From positions 1-38,716 of the forward strand of contig CAMNEH010000014.1 of NCBI GenBank assembly GCA_946536315.1: DNA of 38,716 bases, in the 5' to 3' direction. Under the pieces are notes generated by a model, which searched no databases, was not told the DNA's origin, and worked only from the letters and a program-made list of their open reading frames with translations. Shown one piece after another: positions 33,103 through 38,716 of the stretch; positions within the stretch are counted from its first letter, which is position 1; every line of letters starts with the position of its first letter. Made by a program: the position numbers and the translations under genes. The DNA comes from an uncultured Clostridia bacterium (GTDB lineage: Bacteria > Bacillota > Clostridia > Christensenellales > Aristaeellaceae).

Positions 33103-35136
33103 ATGAAACGAGCGGACCGGATCTACTATGGAGGAGATTACAACCCGGATCAGTGGGATGAAGCCACGCTGCAGGAGGATATGCGCCTGTTCAGAAAAGC
33201 GGGCATCAACCTGTTGACGCTTCCTGTGTTTTCATGGGCGAAGCTGGAGCCTGACGAGGGCGTGTACAACTTCGAATGGCTGGATCACATCCTCGATGTC
33301 ATCTGGCGCAACGGCATCCGCGTCTGTCTGGCGACGCCGACCACGGCCCAGCCGGCCTGGCTTTCCACCCGTTATCCCGAGGTCCTGCCTGTCGATATCC
33401 AGGGCAGAAAGCGCACCCACGGCATGCGCGTGTTTTTCTGCGTGAACAGCCTGAAATACCGGGAGCGCGCCGCGGCCATCGCGCACGAGTTCGGCCGGCG
33501 CTACGCCCATCATCCGGCCCTGGCGATGTGGCATGTGTCCAACGAATACGGCACCTCCTGCTACTGTCCCACCTGCCAGGCCCGGTTCCGCCTCTGGCTG
33601 CGCCGGCGTTACGGCAATGTCGACGGGCTGAACGAGCATTGGCACACCGCCTTCTGGGGCCGCACGGTCACATCCTTTGAAGAAGTCACGCTGCCGACGG
33701 AGCTGAATGACGACTACCGTTTCAATCCGGCCATCCAGCTGGACTATATGCGCTTCCTGACGGATTCGACCGTGGAGTGCTTCCGCAACGAATATGACGT
33801 CCTGAAAAGCTACAACCCCGAGATTCCCATACTGACCAACATGAGCGGCTTTATCAAAAAGCTGGACCAGTTCACCTTTACCCGCCAGATGGACGTGGTC
33901 GGGTGGGACAACTATCCCTGGCCGCAGGATCCGCCCCATTTCGTCGCCATGAAGCACGATATCATGCGCGGCCTGAAGGGCGGACAGTCCTTTGTGCTGA
34001 CGGAGCAGTCCCCCAACCAGCAGAACTGGCAGCCGTACAACAAGCTGAAGCGTCCCGGCGAGGTCCGCCTGCTGTCCTACCAGGCCATGGCCCACGGCGC
34101 GGATACCTGCCTCTTCTTTCAGATGCGCCAGTCCGTGGCCGGTCAGGAGAAATTCCACGGCGCCATCATCAGCCACGCCGGTCGTGACGATACGCGGGTC
34201 TTCCGGGAGGCCGAAACGCTCGGCCACGAGCTCGAACACCTGGGCGACGCCTTCCTGGAGGGCCGGACCCCCGCCAAAGCGGCCATCCTGATGGACTGGA
34301 ACAACTGGTGGGCGCTGGAGCTGTCCAGCGGGCCGAGCAAGGACATGGACTATCTGAAGACCCTCGCCCGGTACTATAAGCCCTTCCATGACCGCAACAT
34401 CGCGGTGGATTTTGTCAATCCCGCTGCGGATACCGATTACTCCGGCTATGCCCTGGTGGTGGCGCCGATGCTGTACATGACCAAGGCGGGCGTGGCCGAG
34501 CAGCTGACCGCCTATGTCCGCGACGGCGGCACGCTGGTGGCCACGGTCATGAGCGGCCTGGTGGATGAGAATGACCGCTGCGTATTCGGCGAGTATCCGG
34601 GCAAGCTGCGCGACGCGCTCGGCATCTGGGTGGAGGAGACCGACGCGCTGCGGCCGGACGAAAGCAACCGCATGATCGTGAACGGTCCCGTCCGCCTGCC
34701 TGCGGACAGCTATGGCTGCACCTTCCTCTGCGATCTGCTGCATGTCCGCGGCGCAGAGCCGCTGGCCGTTTACGGCGAGGATTTTTACGCCGGGATGCCA
34801 TGCGTCACGCGCAACGCCTTCGGAAAGGGCAAGGCCTATTACATCGGCACCCAGCCCGACGGGGCCTTCCTGTCGGATCTGCTGGAGGTGATCTGCGCGG
34901 ACACCGGCCTGAAGGGACTCTTCAACGCTGACCCGGGTGTGGAGATCACGCAGCGCGTCAATGACCGGGGCGTTACCTGCTTCGTCATCAATCACGGCCA
35001 GGAGCCCGCCCGGGTGGATTTCGGCGGCTGTGCGCTCAAGAGCCTGCTGACCGGTGAAACCGTCACCGGACAGGCGACGATTGCAGGCCGGGATGTGTGG
35101 GTACTGAGGGCGTCTCAGCCGGGAGGCCGCGAATGA
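33103..35136 (+). CDS. GH42 beta-galactosidase
   Basis: I chose ATG 33103 (AGGGG at 33091-33095, spacing 7) over ATG 33097, giving 677 aa. GH42 motifs are present: YYGGDYNPDQW (8-18), GINLLTLPVFSWAKLEP (34-50) and MWHVSNEYG with acid/base Glu148. Next to it is the zinc-type cluster CYCPTC (C153, C155, C158). The nucleophile is Glu301 in FVLTEQSP. The C-terminus carries the trimerisation and beta domains. It releases beta-linked galactose from short oligosaccharides in the cytoplasm. No signal peptide is seen. It ends in an ATGA overlap with the GH78 gene. Confidence 0.92.
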   Translation: MKRADRIYYGGDYNPDQWDEATLQEDMRLFRKAGINLLTLPVFSWAKLEPDEGVYNFEWLDHILDVIWRNGIRVCLATPTTAQPAWLSTRYPEVLPVDIQGRKRTHGMRVFFCVNSLKYRERAAAIAHEFGRRYAHHPALAMWHVSNEYGTSCYCPTCQARFRLWLRRRYGNVDGLNEHWHTAFWGRTVTSFEEVTLPTELNDDYRFNPAIQLDYMRFLTDSTVECFRNEYDVLKSYNPEIPILTNMSGFIKKLDQFTFTRQMDVVGWDNYPWPQDPPHFVAMKHDIMRGLKGGQSFVLTEQSPNQQNWQPYNKLKRPGEVRLLSYQAMAHGADTCLFFQMRQSVAGQEKFHGAIISHAGRDDTRVFREAETLGHELEHLGDAFLEGRTPAKAAILMDWNNWWALELSSGPSKDMDYLKTLARYYKPFHDRNIAVDFVNPAADTDYSGYALVVAPMLYMTKAGVAEQLTAYVRDGGTLVATVMSGLVDENDRCVFGEYPGKLRDALGIWVEETDALRPDESNRMIVNGPVRLPADSYGCTFLCDLLHVRGAEPLAVYGEDFYAGMPCVTRNAFGKGKAYYIGTQPDGAFLSDLLEVICADTGLKGLFNADPGVEITQRVNDRGVTCFVINHGQEPARVDFGGCALKSLLTGETVTGQATIAGRDVWVLRASQPGGRE

Positions 35137-37922
35137 TCCAGATTGAAAGCATCCTGTTCGATTACAGTCCCGTCCCGCCGGTGGGCGTGGAAACGCTGCC
35201 CAACCTGGGCTGGACGCTTGCGAGCGACGAGCGGAACGTGCGCCAGACCGCCTATCGGTGGCAGCTGGCGGACAACGACCGCTTCGAACGCTGTGTGTAT
35301 GACAGCGGACGCGTGGAAAGCGCCGAATCCGCGCATGTCCCCGTGCCGGAGCTTGCCCTACTGCCCTGCCGGAAGTACCATCTGCGCGCCATGGCCTGGA
35401 CCACTGCGGGCGTCACCGACTGGCGCAGCGCCTGCCTGATCACCGGCATGATCGGCAGACAGTGGCAGGGCCGCTTTATCACCGCGGAGCGCGAAAACGA
35501 CTGGGTCCAGTCCGGCGGCACGCTGCTGCGCACCGCCTGGCGCGTCGAAAAGCCCGTCCGCGAGGCCTTTGTCTGCGCGACCGCGCTGGGGCTGTACCAC
35601 CTGTATATCAACGGCGAGGCCGTCAATCATGAGAAGATGCTGCCTGGCTGGACCTCCTATCACGAGCACCTGTGCTATCAGACCTGGGAGGTCACCCGCC
35701 TGCTGAAGCAGGGAGAAAACGTTCTCGGCGCGCACCTGGGCGCTGGCTGGTACAAGGGAATGATGGGCTTCATTCACGAGCGCTGCATCTATGGCACGCG
35801 TACCGCCCTGCTGGCGCAGCTGACCCTGCGCTATGAGGACGGCACGGAGGACACCGTCGTGACCGACGAAAGCTGGCTGGGCTGCGCCTCTCCCGTCACC
35901 TTCTCAGAAATCTACGACGGCGAACGGTATGACGCGCGGCTGGCGCAGCCCGGCTGGAACGCGCCAGGGTTTACGCCCGCGCTCGGAGACGACCGGCCCG
36001 AGCCGCCCTTTACGCCGATCATCGATCGCATGAAGCAGAGCTACACCGACGAGGAGAAGAACGACCAGCGGCAATTTGCCCGGCAGTACCGGCCGGCGGA
36101 CACGCTGTGGCGCCCTGTCGGCACGGTGGCCTATCCGCTGACCGCCCTGAGCCCCCAGGCAGCGGCGCGCCCGGAAGTCGTCATGACGCTCCCTGTACGG
36201 GAGATCCTGACCACGCCCCGGGGCGAGACCGTGCTCGACTTCGGCCAGAACCTGACCGGCTATGTCCGGTTCACCGTACGCGGCCAGGCCGGCGCGCTGG
36301 CGCACCTGCGCTGCTTTGAAACCCTCGACGCGGACGGGAACGCTTATTTTGACAACCTGCGCGGCGCGCTCGCGGAGATCCGCTATCTCTGCCGGGACGA
36401 AAGCCCGGCCGTGTACGACGAGCTGTTCTCCTTCCAGGGCTTCCGCTACGCGCTGATCGAGGAGTGGCCGGAGGAGGTACGCGCGGAAGCCTTTACCGCC
36501 TGCGTCGTCCACTCCGAAATGCCGCAGACGGGCAGCTTTGCCTGCGCCGATCCGCTCGTCAACCGGCTGCAGCAGAACATTGAATGGAGCCTGCGGGGCA
36601 ATTTCCTGGATATTCCGACCGACTGCCCCCAGCGGGACGAGCGCATGGGCTGGACCGGGGACGCGCAGATCTTCTGCAGGACCGCGGCCTTCCTGCGCCA
36701 TACCTATCCGTTTTTCCGCAAGTGGCTGCGCGATGTGGCCATTGACCAGCGGGCATGCGGCGGCGGCGTGCCCCATATCGTGCCCAATCAGCTGCAGTAC
36801 GTGCAGGTGAATGACTGGCTGCTGGGCCAGGGCACCCATTCGGCGGCCGCCTGGGCCGACGTGGCCGTCATCCTGCCGTGGACGCTGTACCTGACCTACG
36901 GCGATACCGCTGTGCTGCGCGACCAGTTCGACAGCATGAAGGCCTGGATCGACTTCATGCGGGATCACGCGGTCGATGATATCTGGAACTACAAGCTCCA
37001 GTTCGGTGACTGGGTCGCCCTGGACGCCGCCGATGGCAGTTATTTCGGCGCCACGCCCAACGACCTGACCTGCACCGCTTACTATGCCTATTCCACCGGG
37101 CTGTTCGTCAAGGCGTGCCAGGTCCTGGGACGCACGGAACTGGCCCGGGAGTACGAAGCGCTCAGGCAGCGAATCATCCGGAAATTCCAGTCGACCTTCC
37201 TGGATGAGCGCGGCGTCATGAAGGTCCAGACCCAGACCGCCCATATCGTGGCCCTGTATTTCCGCCTGATCCCCCCGGAGGGCATCGCGGGGACGGCCGC
37301 CGGGCTCAGGCGGCTGCTGCGTCAGACCGGCGGTCACCTGGTCACCGGCTTCGTCGGCACGCCGTACTTCTGCCACGCGCTGAGCCAGAACGGCTGCGTC
37401 GACGAGGCCTACGATCTGCTCCTGAAGGAGGACTACCCTTCCTGGCTCTATGAGGTCAAGGCTGGCGCGACCACCATTTGGGAGCATTGGGACGGCCTGA
37501 AGCCCGACGGCACCATGTGGAGCCCGGACATGAACTCCTTCAATCATTACGCCTACGGGGCAGTCGGCGAATGGCTGTACCGGACCGTCGCCGGACTGGA
37601 AATTGACGAGCGTGCGCCGGGTTACGCCCATACGATCGTCTCTCCCAGGACCGGCCGCCGGCTTGACTGGGCGCAGGCGTCCTATGACAGCTCCTATGGC
37701 GCCGTAGCCTCCGCGTGGCGGCGCAGCGGCGATCAGATCACGCTCACCGTGACCGTCCCGGCCAACGCCACCGCCGCGATCGTCCTGGAGGAGGGCGCGC
37801 AGGCGCCGGAAAGCGAGCTGCCCTTTACCAAGAATCCCGCCGGATGCTGGCAGACCGAAACGGGCTCCGGCGTCTGGACTGTTGTCTATACCATCCAACC
37901 GCAGGATCATAAGGAGGTTTGA
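35133..37922 (+). CDS. GH78 alpha-L-rhamnosidase
   Basis: The protein has 929 aa, starting at ATG 35133, which overlaps the GH42 stop. It has the beta-sandwich N-domains, then the (alpha/alpha)6 barrel with DCPQRDERMGWTGDAQ (497-512; Asp502 and Glu503 in the acid motif) and GATTIWEHWDG with Glu784 as the probable general base. GH78 enzymes remove terminal alpha-L-rhamnose by inversion. With the GH106-like protein in the other arm, the locus has two unrelated rhamnosidase families, which suggests two rhamnose linkages in one substrate. No signal peptide is present. The isomerase-like gene follows after 2 bases. Confidence 0.93.
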   Translation: MIQIESILFDYSPVPPVGVETLPNLGWTLASDERNVRQTAYRWQLADNDRFERCVYDSGRVESAESAHVPVPELALLPCRKYHLRAMAWTTAGVTDWRSACLITGMIGRQWQGRFITAERENDWVQSGGTLLRTAWRVEKPVREAFVCATALGLYHLYINGEAVNHEKMLPGWTSYHEHLCYQTWEVTRLLKQGENVLGAHLGAGWYKGMMGFIHERCIYGTRTALLAQLTLRYEDGTEDTVVTDESWLGCASPVTFSEIYDGERYDARLAQPGWNAPGFTPALGDDRPEPPFTPIIDRMKQSYTDEEKNDQRQFARQYRPADTLWRPVGTVAYPLTALSPQAAARPEVVMTLPVREILTTPRGETVLDFGQNLTGYVRFTVRGQAGALAHLRCFETLDADGNAYFDNLRGALAEIRYLCRDESPAVYDELFSFQGFRYALIEEWPEEVRAEAFTACVVHSEMPQTGSFACADPLVNRLQQNIEWSLRGNFLDIPTDCPQRDERMGWTGDAQIFCRTAAFLRHTYPFFRKWLRDVAIDQRACGGGVPHIVPNQLQYVQVNDWLLGQGTHSAAAWADVAVILPWTLYLTYGDTAVLRDQFDSMKAWIDFMRDHAVDDIWNYKLQFGDWVALDAADGSYFGATPNDLTCTAYYAYSTGLFVKACQVLGRTELAREYEALRQRIIRKFQSTFLDERGVMKVQTQTAHIVALYFRLIPPEGIAGTAAGLRRLLRQTGGHLVTGFVGTPYFCHALSQNGCVDEAYDLLLKEDYPSWLYEVKAGATTIWEHWDGLKPDGTMWSPDMNSFNHYAYGAVGEWLYRTVAGLEIDERAPGYAHTIVSPRTGRRLDWAQASYDSSYGAVASAWRRSGDQITLTVTVPANATAAIVLEEGAQAPESELPFTKNPAGCWQTETGSGVWTVVYTIQPQDHKEV

Positions 37923-37924
37923 AC

Positions 37925-38716
37925 ATGAGCGCACAGATCAAACTGGGCTTCGCCCCTACCCGCCGGGCCATCTTCAGCGCGCCGGCCGCCGTGGAATACC
38001 GGAAGCTCACCGCCAGCCGTCTTCGGGAGCTGAACATCGACTTTGTGGACATTGACGACGTCAACGAAGAGGGCCTGCTCTATGACGACGCCGGCCTTGA
38101 GAAGATCATCGCCAAATTCCAGCAGGAAAAAGTCGACGGTCTGTTTTTACCGCACGCAAACTTCGGTACGGAATACGAATGCGCCAGGCTGGCCAAGGCG
38201 CTGAACGTCCCCGTTCTGCTGTGGGGACCGCGTGACGAGCGCCCGGATGCCAACGGCATGCGGCTGAGGGACAGCCAGTGCGGCCTGTTCGCCACCGGCA
38301 AGGTGCTGCGCCGCTTCCGCGTGCCGTTCACCTATATGAACAACTGCAATCTCGAGGACCCCGAATTCGAGCGCGGCATCCGGGATTTCCTGGCGGTGTG
38401 CAACGTCGTGCGGGTGTTCCGCCATACCCGCATCCTGCAGATCGGGCCCAGGCCCTTCGACTTCTGGAGCACCATGTGCAACGAGGGCGAGCTGCTTGAA
38501 AAATTCAACATCCAGCTCGCTCCCATCCCCCTGCCAGAGCTGTACGCCGAAATGCGGAAATGGCGGGAAGAACAGCGCGAGGTTCAGAAGGTCGTGGATT
38601 ACTGCAAGGCCAATATGACCTGCAAAATCGAGAACGAGTACCTGGCGCACGTGGCCGAGCTCAAGGTGGCCATGAAGTCCCTGGCGGACAAATACGGCTG
38701 CAACGCCATCGCCCTT
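37925..38716 (+). CDS. L-fucose/L-arabinose isomerase-like protein, cut by the window end
   Basis: The first 264 codons are present and still open at the window edge. AAGGAGG ends 6 bases before ATG 37925. The N-terminal part has a Rossmann-like layout (IKLGFAPTRRAIFS, KVDGLFLPHANFG) and then the fucose-isomerase-type stretch RPFDFWSTMCNEGELLEKFN, close to the equivalent region of FucI and related isomerases. Catalytic residues of the family lie further on and cannot be checked. A role in turning a released sugar (fucose, arabinose, rhamnose or another) into its ketose would suit its place as the first catabolic gene after the glycosidases. Confidence 0.75.
   Translation, partial: MSAQIKLGFAPTRRAIFSAPAAVEYRKLTASRLRELNIDFVDIDDVNEEGLLYDDAGLEKIIAKFQQEKVDGLFLPHANFGTEYECARLAKALNVPVLLWGPRDERPDANGMRLRDSQCGLFATGKVLRRFRVPFTYMNNCNLEDPEFERGIRDFLAVCNVVRVFRHTRILQIGPRPFDFWSTMCNEGELLEKFNIQLAPIPLPELYAEMRKWREEQREVQKVVDYCKANMTCKIENEYLAHVAELKVAMKSLADKYGCNAIAL

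Noticed and set aside
1-38716. CRISPR array, insertion sequence, phage genes or replication origin
   Set aside because: I saw no regularly spaced repeats, no transposase and no structural phage genes. The integrase remnant is the only mobile-element trace.

Overview
The window looks like a chromosomal segment of a GC-rich Bacillota (Clostridia-like) anaerobe, probably from a gut, rumen or other plant-digesting community. The clues are strong AGGAGG-type ribosome binding sites, several SigA-type promoters with 17-base spacers, a one-chain iron-sulfur serine dehydratase, a GlsB/YeaQ-type protein and an LplABC-type sugar ABC transporter. No species call is possible from the sequence alone.

Left part (1-4.8 kb). 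A tRNA-Arg(CCG) gene with its own promoter and terminator is followed by the decayed 3' end of a tyrosine integrase, in which the codon for the catalytic tyrosine is now an amber stop. This is the scar of a lost element at a tRNA. Next comes a two-gene redox unit: a membrane protein ending in a CXXC tail, overlapping a gene that joins a NapH-like membrane iron-sulfur module to a TlpA-like thioredoxin. A GPH-family sugar:cation symporter follows.

Middle part (4.8-13.4 kb). These are mostly independent genes: an M18 aminopeptidase, a large soluble hybrid histidine kinase with two receiver domains, a GlsB-type membrane protein, L-serine dehydratase, and an exported PepX/CocE-like alpha/beta hydrolase.

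Right part (13.5 kb to the end). This is one large glycan-use locus transcribed outward from a 307-base divergent control region at 22859-23165. The minus arm encodes, in order of transcription, a GH106-like alpha-L-rhamnosidase, a five-bladed propeller (GH43-like) enzyme, a GH140-like (apiosidase-like, DUF4038) enzyme, an (alpha/alpha)6 MGH1/GH63-like glycosidase and a sialidase-fold (Asp-box) protein. The plus arm encodes two permeases and a binding protein, then a sialate-esterase-like SGNH hydrolase, GH29 alpha-L-fucosidase, GH2 glycosidase, a LacI-type regulator, GH42 beta-galactosidase, GH78 alpha-L-rhamnosidase and an L-fucose/L-arabinose isomerase-like protein cut by the window edge.

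None of the glycoside hydrolases or the esterase has a visible signal peptide, while the transporter's binding protein does. I infer that oligosaccharides are imported intact and then trimmed in the cytoplasm. Rhamnose, fucose, galactose, O-acetyl and possibly apiose removal together point to a pectic rhamnogalacturonan (RG-I or RG-II side chain) or a similarly decorated rhamnose-rich glycan; the exact substrate is not proven. The operons are tightly packed, with three 4-base start/stop overlaps among their genes, and hairpins flank the binding-protein gene.
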